From: Planctomycetota bacterium
Lineage (GTDB): Bacteria; Planctomycetota; Planctomycetia; Planctomycetales; Planctomycetaceae
Assembly (NCBI GenBank): GCA_022600195.1
Contig: JAHZKX010000045.1
Span: forward strand, 1 to 64,000
Length of the DNA stretch: 64,000 nucleotides
Direction of reading: 5' to 3'
Shown here: positions 1 through 7,695 of the stretch, piece by piece
How the letters are laid out: every line of letters begins with the position of its first letter
Numbering within the stretch: position 1 is the first letter of the stretch
Notes under the pieces: generated by a model
What the model saw: only the letters and a program-made list of their open reading frames with translations
Database searches by the model: none
What the model was told of the DNA's origin: nothing
Made by a program: the position numbers and the translations under genes

Positions 1-96
1 TCGTTGGGGTATGTGGCCCCAGCAGAGTTTGCGAGTCGCTGTGCAGTTTCCAATCGGGCTGCGCCCTCACTACAACTGCACAGCGAAATTACCTAA
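1..96 (+). CDS. IS3-family transposase OrfB, C-terminal 31 residues (partial)
   Basis: Frame 1 is open from the first base to a TAA at 94-96 and reads SLGYVAPAEFASR followed by a loose polar tail. The H-S-x-LGY-x-(T/S)PAEFA block is the signature end of the rve/DDE integrase domain in IS3-family OrfB proteins. The catalytic DDE residues are upstream of the window, so it cannot be told whether the element is intact. It is convergent with the cheY gene, whose 3' end it overlaps or abuts. Confidence 0.7.
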   Translation, partial: SLGYVAPAEFASRCAVSNRAAPSLQLHSEIT

Positions 97-121
97 ACCA
101 ACCTTCATAAGGGCTGGTACA
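1..121 (+). mobile_element. Right end of an IS3-family insertion sequence (partial)
   Basis: The window opens inside an insertion sequence. The first 96 bases encode the end of an IS3-type transposase. The bases after its stop lead to a tip at about 121 whose reverse complement begins TGTACCAGCCC, which has the TG...CA end style and C-run of IS3-family termini. The left end lies outside the window, so the terminal repeat cannot be matched. The exact tip position is an inference. Confidence 0.6.
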
Positions 122-485
122 ACTTTTTAATGCAGGTCAAGCGTTCTAACTTGCTTTTCAAACTGTCTGGTGTAAATGGTTTCACAAGATAGTCAGAAAC
201 ACCTGCCTGGATTGCTGTGACTACGCGTGCACGTTCGGCTTCGGTTGTAATCATAATGATAGGAATTTCTTTGTTAAGCAGACGGATTTCTTTGAGGAGC
301 TGAAGACCATCCATATTTGGCATGTTCCAGTCACTCAGAACAATATCGAAAGTGCCACTATTGTATATCTCTAACGCCTGAACTCCATCTTCCGCTTCAG
401 TCACATCTTCGATACCCAGTTTCGACAAACATCGTTTCTGGATCGTTCTCATAGTTCCTGAGTCGTCAACAAGTAAAACTTTCAT
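105..485 (-). CDS. Single-domain response regulator, CheY-like
   Basis: A 126-residue stand-alone receiver domain. The acidic pair D7/D8, phospho-acceptor D52 (in LSDWNMPNMDG), switch T80/T81 and K102 (in VKPF) are all present, so it should be phosphorylatable. There is no output domain, so it probably acts on a partner protein as CheY does. An AAGGG stretch lies 8 bases before the ATG. The last residues (LYQPL) and the TGA lie inside the apparent IS3 tip, so the native C-terminus was probably replaced at about K121. This is after helix 5, so the fold should be intact. The next gene on the same strand encodes a CheX-like phosphatase, a natural partner. No other chemotaxis gene is visible. Confidence 0.9.
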   Translation of the reverse strand: MKVLLVDDSGTMRTIQKRCLSKLGIEDVTEAEDGVQALEIYNSGTFDIVLSDWNMPNMDGLQLLKEIRLLNKEIPIIMITTEAERARVVTAIQAGVSDYLVKPFTPDSLKSKLERLTCIKKLYQPL

Positions 486-549
486 TGGACTGGCCCTTTA
501 TCATTAAGTCATTAAATTGTTCAAAAAAAAGTGTTAGTTAAGTCGTGTT

Positions 550-1038
550 TTATCGATCAGAAAATCCTGCCTCGATCGTGAAGGTTCCAATTTCTGAATC
601 AAACGCGATGCAAATAGGTGAAACATTCGAAGGGTAATGGACGCTGTGTCCAGCTCCCGTAATGATATTAGGGATGCTGATAGAAGCTTCCAGATGCTCC
701 AGTTGGGCTTTTGCTGAGCCCGCGATCATATTTGCCAATTCGCAAACGGCATCGCAGACCTCATCATTGAGTTCGTCCGTTGTAATACCCAATAGACGAT
801 CCAAAATTCCAATGCCTACGCTTTTTGATAAACTGAGAACCAGTGTGCCTGCTGCTTTTCCCGAAATTCCTATCACAGCGCTCAATTCATGTTCTGGAAT
901 ATGATCTGATTTCAAGCTCAGCCCTGTACGTTTTGGCGTACATCCCAGCATCATTTCAAAAACTGAGATTGTTGAGCTGATGATAGGATTCACAAATTCG
1001 GCAGTGAGCTCCGATTTACCTGCAATGGTTGACGTCAT
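550..1038 (-). CDS. CheX-like chemotaxis phosphatase
   Basis: A 162-residue protein resembling the CheC/CheX/FliY family, which removes phosphate from CheY-P. The family motif D-x3-E-x2-N is seen once, at D96-E100-N103 (DAVCELAN), as expected for CheX, which has one such helix rather than two. An SGK..GT strand typical of the fold precedes it. The ATG at 1038 follows AGGAAA by 6-7 bases; a TTG two codons earlier is less likely. It lies 64 bp upstream of cheY on the same strand, suggesting a co-transcribed phosphatase and receiver pair. Assignment to CheX rather than another CheC-like protein is fairly secure from the single motif. Confidence 0.8.
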   Translation of the reverse strand: MTSTIAGKSELTAEFVNPIISSTISVFEMMLGCTPKRTGLSLKSDHIPEHELSAVIGISGKAAGTLVLSLSKSVGIGILDRLLGITTDELNDEVCDAVCELANMIAGSAKAQLEHLEASISIPNIITGAGHSVHYPSNVSPICIAFDSEIGTFTIEAGFSDR

Positions 1039-1826
1039 TATCAATTTCCTGTTTGCTTAGAATAATACAAATACGTTTTATCTATTTATCAATTCTTTTA
1101 GTTGTGCCTCAAAAATGTAGCCAGGCAATGGAACTCTAAGATCGATCACAGAATTCCACATTGGATATTTAGTGATAAGCCGTGTGTTCCAATAATTGTG
1201 CATGTAAAACATAGATCACGAAAAAATACATGTGCCAAAATAACAACACGATATTCGCAATAAAGATTACAGGGTCGGAGAAACATTGCCGCATATGTCG
1301 AATTTGCTGAATGTAATGGAGGTATTACCCCTAAGGAGTGTTGGCATTTCATCTGTCATCAAATCAGGAAGCGAAGAATTGCCGGCAATAGTGTCGAGAA
1401 AAGTCTTTAGCTTCAGGATTTGGTTGGTGAAAATGTGCCTGCTTAAACAGTTATGAGGTAGAGGAACCAGGAAGAAAAAAGAGATAATTAGCTCTGAATG
1501 TCAATAAGCGGTTGTTTTATTCGATCCGTACCACAGCATTCACGATAGTATAGAAATATAAATGTTTATACTTCAGAATTGTTTTGGATTGCAGTTGAGT
1601 CATGAAATGAAAATGGTATACGATAGGTGCATGGATGTTGATCGTACAGGTTCATCCTTCTCAATTCTGATGCAGATGTTTTGATTCGAACCGTATTTTC
1701 AATTACATTTCCAGATAACTTATCATGGTTTCTCTCATCAGTAACGGAGAAACCCTTACAGTTCTTAGTACTTGTGTGCTGATATATTCAAATAGTTGTC
1801 TAGTTTTTAAATATTTATAAGTTTGA
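1039..1826. other. Long intergenic region between divergent signalling genes
   Basis: About 790 AT-rich bases separate cheX (minus) from the H-box gene (plus). A 68-codon minus-strand frame at 1146-1352 has cysteine-rich, uncharacteristic composition and no family resemblance. No RNA gene, repeat or clear terminator was recognised. The region probably carries both promoters, but no -35/-10 pair stands out. Confidence 0.4.
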
Positions 1827-2078
1827 ATGCTAATGGCTGAGTCATATCACCCAGACCCTATTGAATTTGGTCAAAATGTAAGAACAACATGTCATCGACT
1901 GAATAATTTTTTAACGGTTTTACAATGCCAGAGCGAATTTCTAGCGGCATTACCCTCCAATGAAACACCGTCAGAGATGGCCGGAATATTAAAAGATCTA
2001 GATCCACTGATTGAATCCGCAACAAATGATGTGCATGAGCTCTCTAAGAAATGCAGAGATTTTTTAGAGGGAAATTAA
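1827..2078 (+). CDS. Stand-alone histidine-kinase H-box (DHp-like) small protein
   Basis: An 83-residue protein. Residues 22-33 read CHRLNNFLTVLQ, matching the H-x-(L/F)-N-N-x-L-T-V H-box of hybrid-type histidine kinases, with H23 as the candidate phospho-acceptor. It continues with an acidic second helix (about 50-80), giving a two-helix hairpin of DHp length. No ATP-binding CA domain follows: the frame stops, and the next gene begins 77 bp later. The neighbour is a NarL-type response regulator on the same strand, so it may be a phosphotransfer protein, phosphatase or sequestering partner. An ATG two codons downstream (1833) is an equally good start. Function is inferred from the motif and neighbourhood. 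Confidence 0.6.
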   Translation: MLMAESYHPDPIEFGQNVRTTCHRLNNFLTVLQCQSEFLAALPSNETPSEMAGILKDLDPLIESATNDVHELSKKCRDFLEGN

Positions 2079-2155
2079 GATATGCAGAATGTAGATGGCA
2101 CCATTAGTAAATTGATATCTATCATTTCTAGTAATTAAATTATCCGGGGGCCACC

Positions 2156-2821
2156 ATGCTTACTTCAACTGATCTGATACGAGTTGTAATCGTAGACGAC
2201 CATGCCATGCTTGTTGATTCATTAGTTTCGCGATTCCAAAAAGACTCTGGAATCGATGTTGTTGGAACGGCAACAGATGCCGATCAAGGTTTGGCCTTAA
2301 TTCTGGAAACCGAGCCGGATGTTGTGATTCTGGATGTCGAATTACCGGGCAGAGGGTCATTTGATATCGGACAAGAAATAGCAACGAAATTAAAAAACAC
2401 CAAGATGATTTTTCTGACGGGTTATCTCTCCGATATTTTCATTGAATTGGCATTAAGGGTGAATGCAGTCGGTTATCTTTTGAAAGGTGAGCCGATTGAA
2501 TCTCTGATTCGCGCAATCAAAAAAGCAGCCCGTGGTGAGTATTGCTTTTCTCAATCTGTTCAGGAACGACTGATTTTTGATCACAAGCAGAATCGCTATT
2601 TAATTCATTCAGAAAGCATGCTGGCTTCACTGACTTCTCGTCAGATTGAAGTACTCAGACATCTGGCACGCGGAAAAAGTGTCAAGGAAGTGGCCCGTTC
2701 AATGCACCTTTCTGAAAAATCGATCGACAGTCACAAATACCGCATCATGCATAAACTGGGGATTCATGATCGAGTAGAATTGGCCCGTTATTCCATTCGC
2801 GAAGGTTTGACACTTCCCTAA
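2156..2821 (+). CDS. NarL/FixJ-family response regulator, LuxR-type DNA-binding
   Basis: A 221-residue two-domain transcription regulator. The receiver domain (about 8-125) carries the D14/D15 acidic pair, phospho-acceptor D60 (VVILDVELPG), T88 and K110. The LuxR/GerE helix-turn-helix is at about 158-215 (LTSRQIEVLRHLARG, then VKEVARSMHLSEKSIDSHKYRIMHKLG). A strong GGGGG ribosome site sits 5 bases before the ATG. It lies directly downstream of the H-box mini-protein on the same strand, and no full histidine kinase is in the window. It converges on the aldo/keto reductase with only 25 bp between stops. Its target genes are unknown. Confidence 0.93.
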   Translation: MLTSTDLIRVVIVDDHAMLVDSLVSRFQKDSGIDVVGTATDADQGLALILETEPDVVILDVELPGRGSFDIGQEIATKLKNTKMIFLTGYLSDIFIELALRVNAVGYLLKGEPIESLIRAIKKAARGEYCFSQSVQERLIFDHKQNRYLIHSESMLASLTSRQIEVLRHLARGKSVKEVARSMHLSEKSIDSHKYRIMHKLGIHDRVELARYSIREGLTLP

Positions 2822-2846
2822 GTTAGTGTCAGTGATGATATTTCGC

Positions 2847-3800
2847 TCAGGAGCATATCGGTCCGCGCTGCTGGATCAGATGATTGATCGAATCGATTTG
2901 TGAAGCCGATAGTTCAAAATTCATAACTTCTGCGTTCTCTTCAATCTGCTCAGGCCGCTTTGCTCCACATAATGCGCATGTGATTCCCGTTTGCTGAATC
3001 GTCCAGCGAATCACCACTTGAGCAATCGTGCGATTGAATTCATTTGCCAGAGAACGCAACTGGTCCAGAAAGTCCTGGTTTTTTTCCCATTCTTCCCCAT
3101 GAAACATCGGATATTTTTGTCTGCCGTCCTCGGGAGCAAATTGATGATCGCGGGCTAACTTTCCGGCCAGTAATCCTTTCATCAGAGGCCAATAGACCAT
3201 GACGGAAACCTGATTCTCGATACACCAGGGCAGACGGTCAGCTTCGATTTCTCGCTGGAGCATATTGTATCGAGGTTGATAAGCAGAAATTGGACAGACA
3301 GCCGAAAACTCCTGAAGTTGATCCAGAGTGAAATTCGAAACACCTACAGAAAGAATTTTCCCCGCCTCCAGCAATTCTTTAAAAGCACCCGCTGAATCAC
3401 TGACAGGAATTTCAGGATCAGGGCCATGCAAATAATAAAGTTCTACCCGGTCTGTGTTAAGTCGCTCCAGGCTTTCATCGCATTCCCTTTTGATTCTCTC
3501 AGGCGAAGCATCACGTATCTGTTTCGTACCAGCCCAGTGAATGCCTCCTTTCGTGGCGATGACGATCTGGTCTCGCTTCTCTCCTAATGCTCTGGCAATC
3601 AATCGCTCACTTTCTCCTTCATATCCATAACAATAAGCGGTGTCGAAAAAATTGATCCCTGAGTCAAAGGCTGCATTTAAGGTAGCCAGGCTTGCCTGCT
3701 CGGTCACATCAACACTCGTTACTCCCGAAATCGGCCAGCAGCCCATCGCGATCGGCGTAATCTGAATGTTCGTATTTCCAATATTTCGCAAGAGAGTCAT
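2847..3800 (-). CDS. Aldo/keto reductase
   Basis: A 317-residue NADPH-dependent oxidoreductase of the AKR superfamily (TIM barrel), likely cytoplasmic. The catalytic tetrad is visible: D and Y in FFDTAYCYGYEGE (about 52-58), K in IVIATKGG (about 84) and H in YYLHGPD (about 125). The C-terminal QTGITCALCGAKRPEQIEENA segment is the usual cofactor-phosphate region. The length is typical. AGGAAG lies 9 bases before the ATG. The substrate cannot be inferred, since the neighbours are unrelated genes. Confidence 0.9.
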   Translation of the reverse strand: MTLLRNIGNTNIQITPIAMGCWPISGVTSVDVTEQASLATLNAAFDSGINFFDTAYCYGYEGESERLIARALGEKRDQIVIATKGGIHWAGTKQIRDASPERIKRECDESLERLNTDRVELYYLHGPDPEIPVSDSAGAFKELLEAGKILSVGVSNFTLDQLQEFSAVCPISAYQPRYNMLQREIEADRLPWCIENQVSVMVYWPLMKGLLAGKLARDHQFAPEDGRQKYPMFHGEEWEKNQDFLDQLRSLANEFNRTIAQVVIRWTIQQTGITCALCGAKRPEQIEENAEVMNFELSASQIDSINHLIQQRGPICS

Positions 3801-3949
3801 CTGATATCTTCCTGTTGGAGATTCAAAATTGATATAATGCCTTGTAACCGGTAAATAGTGATCCGACCCAAATTGAATTACGATAGCGAACAGACGCTTT
3901 AAAGAACATCATATTGTTTGCCCAAAACAAATGAAGGCTTAAAGAGATT

Positions 3950-4636
3950 ATGTGTGCTCGGTTTTTCTTATTTTCGCCTGATGCAGAGATCATGAAATTA
4001 TTTCACATGGTCAATTTTCCGCGCATTGCTCCCCGGTACAATATTGCTCCTTCGCAACCTGTATTGGCGATCTCCCATGATCATCACGGATTCAACGTAA
4101 GTCATTTTCAGTGGGGGTTAATTCCAGGGTGGTCAAAAAATCTCGCACCAGGTCATGCGATGATTAATGCGCGTTCTGAAACGGCATCAACAAAGCCGGC
4201 CTTTAAAAATGCGTTTCGCTATCGCAGGTGTCTCATTCCTGCGAACGGGTTTTACGAATGGAAAAGTACGGGAAATCGTTCCAGGCAGGCGATGTGTATT
4301 CGATTAAAGGATGAGCCTTTGTTTGCGATGGCGGGTATCTGGGAGCAATGGCAGAGCCCTGATGGGACCGAACTGGAAACCTGTTCGGTCTTAACGACGG
4401 CCGCGAATTCGTTGCTGGAAACCATTCATCCCAGAATGCCCGTCATTCTGCGTCCGAATCAGTTCGGTCGTTGGCTCAGTTCCGAAATGACACCCACACC
4501 GCAGTTGGAACGATTGCTCCAGACCTTCCCCGCAGAAGAAATGCAGATTTTTCCCGTCAGTTCTTATGTGAATAAAGTCACCCACGATTCTCCGGAATGC
4601 ATTGTGCCAACTCAGGAGCAGAAAACCCTTTTTTAA
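3950..4636 (+). CDS. SRAP/YedK-HMCES-family abasic-site shield protein
   Basis: A 228-residue SOS response-associated peptidase-fold protein. Family members crosslink through Cys2 to abasic sites in single-stranded DNA, protecting them during replication. Cys2 follows the initiator Met, and the protein opens MCARF rather than the usual MCGRF. The other active-site elements are present: the YNIAPSQP loop, N in MINARSE, E in GFYEWK and H in IHPRMPVIL. AAGAGA precedes the ATG by a few bases. It is convergent with the HAD phosphatase, with a 4-bp gap. A LexA-type operator was not recognised upstream. Confidence 0.93.
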   Translation: MCARFFLFSPDAEIMKLFHMVNFPRIAPRYNIAPSQPVLAISHDHHGFNVSHFQWGLIPGWSKNLAPGHAMINARSETASTKPAFKNAFRYRRCLIPANGFYEWKSTGNRSRQAMCIRLKDEPLFAMAGIWEQWQSPDGTELETCSVLTTAANSLLETIHPRMPVILRPNQFGRWLSSEMTPTPQLERLLQTFPAEEMQIFPVSSYVNKVTHDSPECIVPTQEQKTLF

Positions 4637-4640
4637 AGGA

Positions 4641-5327
4641 TTAATGGGGAGACTTGAAGAGTGCAAGCAGGGGTTCACAATCTTCAAAATGCGCAAACAG
4701 ATAATCTGGTTCGCATTTTCTGAGATCTTCCAGAGGATAAACTCCCGTAGCGACTGCAATCACGTTCGCGCCGATTGCGCGTGCGCAGTGGATATCACTG
4801 GGAGTGTCTCCAATCACCCAGACCGATGCCGCTTCCACTAATTCCGGAGCGTGGCGTTTTTGAATCTGTTTGAGAGCTTCGTGAGCGACATCATTGCGGT
4901 CTGAATGATGATCACCGTATGCGCCAAAGTCAAAGAAATGATTCAATTCATAGTGTTTCAGTTTCTTCCGGGCACCATGCTCGAAATTGCCAGTCAGCAG
5001 ACCAAGGTCAACATGAGCAAGTTCTGAGAGCGATCCCAGAATCGACTTGATTCCCGGCAGAACGTGGCCTTTTCGTTCTTTCAGTTTTTCTGCCAACAAG
5101 TCGAGATAGGCTCTCTCAAATCGTTTTCGATTCTGACTTGTGTTGGGGATATCGAAATATTCAAACAGATCTACCATGATGGCATGGTCGGTTCTGCCAG
5201 CAGTCGGAATGCCCTCAACGGGCGCGGAAACCTGAAACTCTTCTTCCAGCATATGCAGGATCGACCGCTGGCCGGCACCTCCGGTATCGAGCAAGGTACC
5301 ATCAATATCAAATAAACAAATATGCAT
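4641..5327 (-). CDS. HAD-superfamily phosphatase (phosphoglycolate phosphatase-like)
   Basis: A 228-residue hydrolase with all HAD motifs. Motif I is FDIDGTLLDTGG near the N-terminus (nucleophile D6, acid D8), motif II is LLTGN, then come a lysine in the ARKKLKHY helix and motif IV GDTPSDIHCA. The alpha-helical cap between motifs I and II places it near phosphoglycolate phosphatases. The start chosen is the ATG at 5327, because motif I should be close to the N-terminus; an upstream start at 5372 would add 15 unrelated residues. The substrate is not determined. Confidence 0.88.
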   Translation of the reverse strand: MHICLFDIDGTLLDTGGAGQRSILHMLEEEFQVSAPVEGIPTAGRTDHAIMVDLFEYFDIPNTSQNRKRFERAYLDLLAEKLKERKGHVLPGIKSILGSLSELAHVDLGLLTGNFEHGARKKLKHYELNHFFDFGAYGDHHSDRNDVAHEALKQIQKRHAPELVEAASVWVIGDTPSDIHCARAIGANVIAVATGVYPLEDLRKCEPDYLFAHFEDCEPLLALFKSPH

Positions 5328-5378
5328 TTTCAGTGAATGATTCAAGGGTGAGGTGAGTGAGTATTGATACACACTATT

Positions 5379-6215
5379 CTAGACACCTTGAACGACTTCG
5401 GAAATGCGGTTTATTGAAAGAGGAGCTGTTTTTATTTCAGTTCCCGCGCGGGAGATCACTTCCGAGCCTATTTCCTGCAGGTTTTGCTCATATCCTGCCA
5501 GCAGCGCCAGATCACTAAGCTGATTCACTTTTTTTGGCACGCCCTTCGTTTCCTTATAAATTTCCTCGAAGGCATCAACGGTGAAGAGAGGTTTTGTGCG
5601 TCCTGATCTATTGAGACGGTGAAGGATGTAGTTTTCAGTCGTTTTCAGATCGAAGGGAGTGAGTTCAATCGCCAGATCAGAGAAACGGGAAACAGCATTC
5701 GCAGTTTCCGAATTCAAATTTTCGAATGTCGTTATGATGGATAAAGAAGTGTACCGCTGGTTGCCAGTATGGAGTAATCGCTCAATTGTATTGTGGCATC
5801 CGGAATGACTCTGGTCGACATGATCCAGAAGCAGGATCACACGATTCTGCGTCAACTGCAAACCAGTCAGGTAATCAGTCAGCATTCTCCAAAGTTGAGC
5901 TGGCCTGGTGTCATAAGCGGGCCCCAGACGAAACTGAGCGCATAACTGCCACAAAATTTCTTCTTCACCCAGTCCCAGCAGATCAAGATGTTCACAGTGG
6001 TGCGGACTTCTTTTGAATAAGTGCTGCAGCACTTTGAGTGTCAGCGTCTTACCTGTTCCCGATGGTCCTGTGAAGAGGGCGCATTTTTTTTGCTCATCCG
6101 CGACATACAGTAAACGGGCTAATGCCTCTTCATGGATTTCACTTTCGAAAAAGAAATCCAGATCCAGTTTTTGATGAAACGGAGCGTGTGTCAAATTCCA
6201 GAAATCGCAATACAT
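5379..6215 (-). CDS. ExeA/GspA-like AAA ATPase
   Basis: A 278-residue P-loop ATPase starting MYCDFWNLTHAPF, the typical opening of ExeA-type ATPases (Y-x-x-F/W-x-L-x-x-x-PF). Walker A is GPSGTGKT (about 47-54). Walker B is VILLLDHVDQS, with H where E is usual. The C-terminal lid includes the GVPKKVNQLSDLALLAG sensor-2 helix. In type II secretion ExeA works with ExeB to insert the secretin, but no partner or secretion gene is nearby and no membrane segment is visible. The ATG at 6215 follows AAAAGAGAA; the frame extends 40 codons upstream with no family similarity. Confidence 0.8.
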   Translation of the reverse strand: MYCDFWNLTHAPFHQKLDLDFFFESEIHEEALARLLYVADEQKKCALFTGPSGTGKTLTLKVLQHLFKRSPHHCEHLDLLGLGEEEILWQLCAQFRLGPAYDTRPAQLWRMLTDYLTGLQLTQNRVILLLDHVDQSHSGCHNTIERLLHTGNQRYTSLSIITTFENLNSETANAVSRFSDLAIELTPFDLKTTENYILHRLNRSGRTKPLFTVDAFEEIYKETKGVPKKVNQLSDLALLAGYEQNLQEIGSEVISRAGTEIKTAPLSINRISEVVQGV

Positions 6216-6496
6216 GATTCTCTTTTGACCTGTTGATTTTGAGTTTGAACCTCTTGTTCTGATTCTCTGCTCCTTGCATAAGGCACAGGAAACGAGATAC
6301 CATCCATAAACGGGGATCGACACGTTCAGAGTCACCGATTTGAGTGACCACTGAGTGGGGAGATTCCCGTATGGTTAAAATCGGCCTTTCAGTACTATCA
6401 GCATGACTGATCCCCGTCCGTCTATTCTTTTTTTCTCAACTTACGTATTTTAAAGAGCTTAAAGTTTCTTGGTTCCGCCTCTTCTCGAGATAATTT

Positions 6497-7228
6497 ATGC
6501 CGCACCGATTTTTCTTCCCAGGTTCATTTGAACCAGATCGACTACTGCTGGAAGGCAGTGAAGCCCATCATTTGCTGCATGTTTTACGAATGCAGGTAGG
6601 TGATTCTCTGCTGGTATTTAATGGCACGGGAGCCGAGGCAGAAGCGGAGATTACAAAAACGGGACGAAAAACGGTCGAAATCAAGATCACAGAGCGACTC
6701 GAAGCTCAAGCGAATACTCAGGTTCCTCTGATTTTAGCCACAGCGGTTCCCAAGGGAGACCGGTTTCGCTGGCTGGTTGAGAAAGCGGCGGAACTGGGTG
6801 TGACCAGATTAGTACCTCTCATCACGGAACGCAGCAGTGTTGATCCTGGCGAGAATCGTTTGAAAAAATTACAACAAACAATCGTGGCTGCGGCAAAACA
6901 GTCGGGGCAGACTCGCTTGATGGAATTGGCCCCTTTGCAGACATGGGAAGATTTTTTAGAAGAAACATGCCAGTCGGACTGTCGTTTGTTGATTGCCGAC
7001 CCGGAAGGGAGTGCGTTGGACCTTTTGTGTCAGACTGAGACGAACCTTGTGATGAGTCCTGTGATTCTGATGGTTGGTCCGGAAGGAGGCTTCACTTCTG
7101 AGGAATTCAATTCCGCGTTAGAAAAAGGAGCGAAGTCGGTCAAACTAAGTGAGGGTATATTACGGATTGAAACCGCTGCCATTGTATTCGCCGGACTGAT
7201 TCGCCTTGCATCCAACAAGCCTGAATGA
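6497..7228 (+). CDS. rsmE: 16S rRNA (uracil1498-N3)-methyltransferase RsmE
   Basis: A 243-residue SPOUT-fold methyltransferase that uses SAM to methylate U1498 of 16S rRNA. The N-terminal PUA-like part contains EAHHLLHVLRMQVGD. The knotted C-terminal domain contains KAAELGVTRLVPLITERS, AAKQSGQTRLMEL and the SAM-binding VGPEGGFTSEE (about 194-204), followed by KLSEGILRIETAA. Length and motif order match the family. It is convergent with the small membrane protein downstream. The AT-rich 160 bp upstream probably holds its promoter. Confidence 0.96.
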   Translation: MPHRFFFPGSFEPDRLLLEGSEAHHLLHVLRMQVGDSLLVFNGTGAEAEAEITKTGRKTVEIKITERLEAQANTQVPLILATAVPKGDRFRWLVEKAAELGVTRLVPLITERSSVDPGENRLKKLQQTIVAAAKQSGQTRLMELAPLQTWEDFLEETCQSDCRLLIADPEGSALDLLCQTETNLVMSPVILMVGPEGGFTSEEFNSALEKGAKSVKLSEGILRIETAAIVFAGLIRLASNKPE

Positions 7229-7251
7229 TGTGTAAAAAGACATCCCTTAAA

Positions 7252-7641
7252 TCAGCCAAGATGTCCCTCCCGGACGTAGAGCATGAAACTATAAATCACG
7301 ACCGCCGCAACCACCAGTGAGCCAAGATTCAATAATAAGCGTGCTGTTGTTGGTCTCTTTGTGAAGACAATTTGTGCAATCACTGTGACAACGGCCACCA
7401 GTCCAAATTTGAAATAGACCATGCCCTTAATGCCCCAACTGGCAATAAAGTAATTCGCAATCTGATTCGATTCAACGATATGATTCGAACCTCCGGGTAA
7501 ATGGTTAGTCCTCAGAAGCAGATACGTCATGAAGACATCGAGGGCATTAACCAAAATAAAAACGCTGGTTTCGCGTTCTAGCGGCAACTGACGATTCCAG
7601 AAAAAACCGCTCTTTTTCTCTTCAGAAGGAGTTTCTTCCAT
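7252..7641 (-). CDS. Small membrane protein (DUF5658-like)
   Basis: A 129-residue hydrophobic protein with a charged N-terminus and about three membrane segments: VFILVNALDVFMTYLLL, GMVYFKFGLVAVVTVIAQIVF, and LLLNLGSLVVAAVVIYSFMLYV. The first segment's NxxDxxxT pattern followed by an (E/Q)xNP-like loop (here ESNQIANYFI) recalls DUF5658, a family of unknown function. The ATG at 7641 is preferred to the GTG at 7653, which lacks a ribosome site. Four copies of a 7-bp repeat lie immediately upstream. No function can be assigned. Confidence 0.7.
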   Translation of the reverse strand: MEETPSEEKKSGFFWNRQLPLERETSVFILVNALDVFMTYLLLRTNHLPGGSNHIVESNQIANYFIASWGIKGMVYFKFGLVAVVTVIAQIVFTKRPTTARLLLNLGSLVVAAVVIYSFMLYVREGHLG

Positions 7642-7656
7642 GCTGACTCTCACTTA

Positions 7657-7684
7657 ACCAAAGACCAAAGACCAAAGACTAAAG
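7657..7684. repeat. Tandem 7-bp microrepeat, 4 copies
   Basis: Three exact ACCAAAG units and a fourth with one change (ACTAAAG) lie head to tail between two minus-strand genes, just upstream of the start of the small membrane protein. The array could vary in copy number by replication slippage and alter the leader or ribosome-site spacing of that gene. Confidence 0.85.
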
Positions 7685-7695
7685 TAGAAGTACCG

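Noticed and set aside
1146-1352. 68-codon minus-strand frame between cheX and the H-box gene
   Set aside because: No ribosome site, no family resemblance, unusual Cys/Leu-rich composition and no neighbour context.
7470-7500. GGTTCGAATC-like T-arm sequence on the minus strand
   Set aside because: It lies inside the coding region of the small membrane protein and no acceptor or anticodon stem fits around it.
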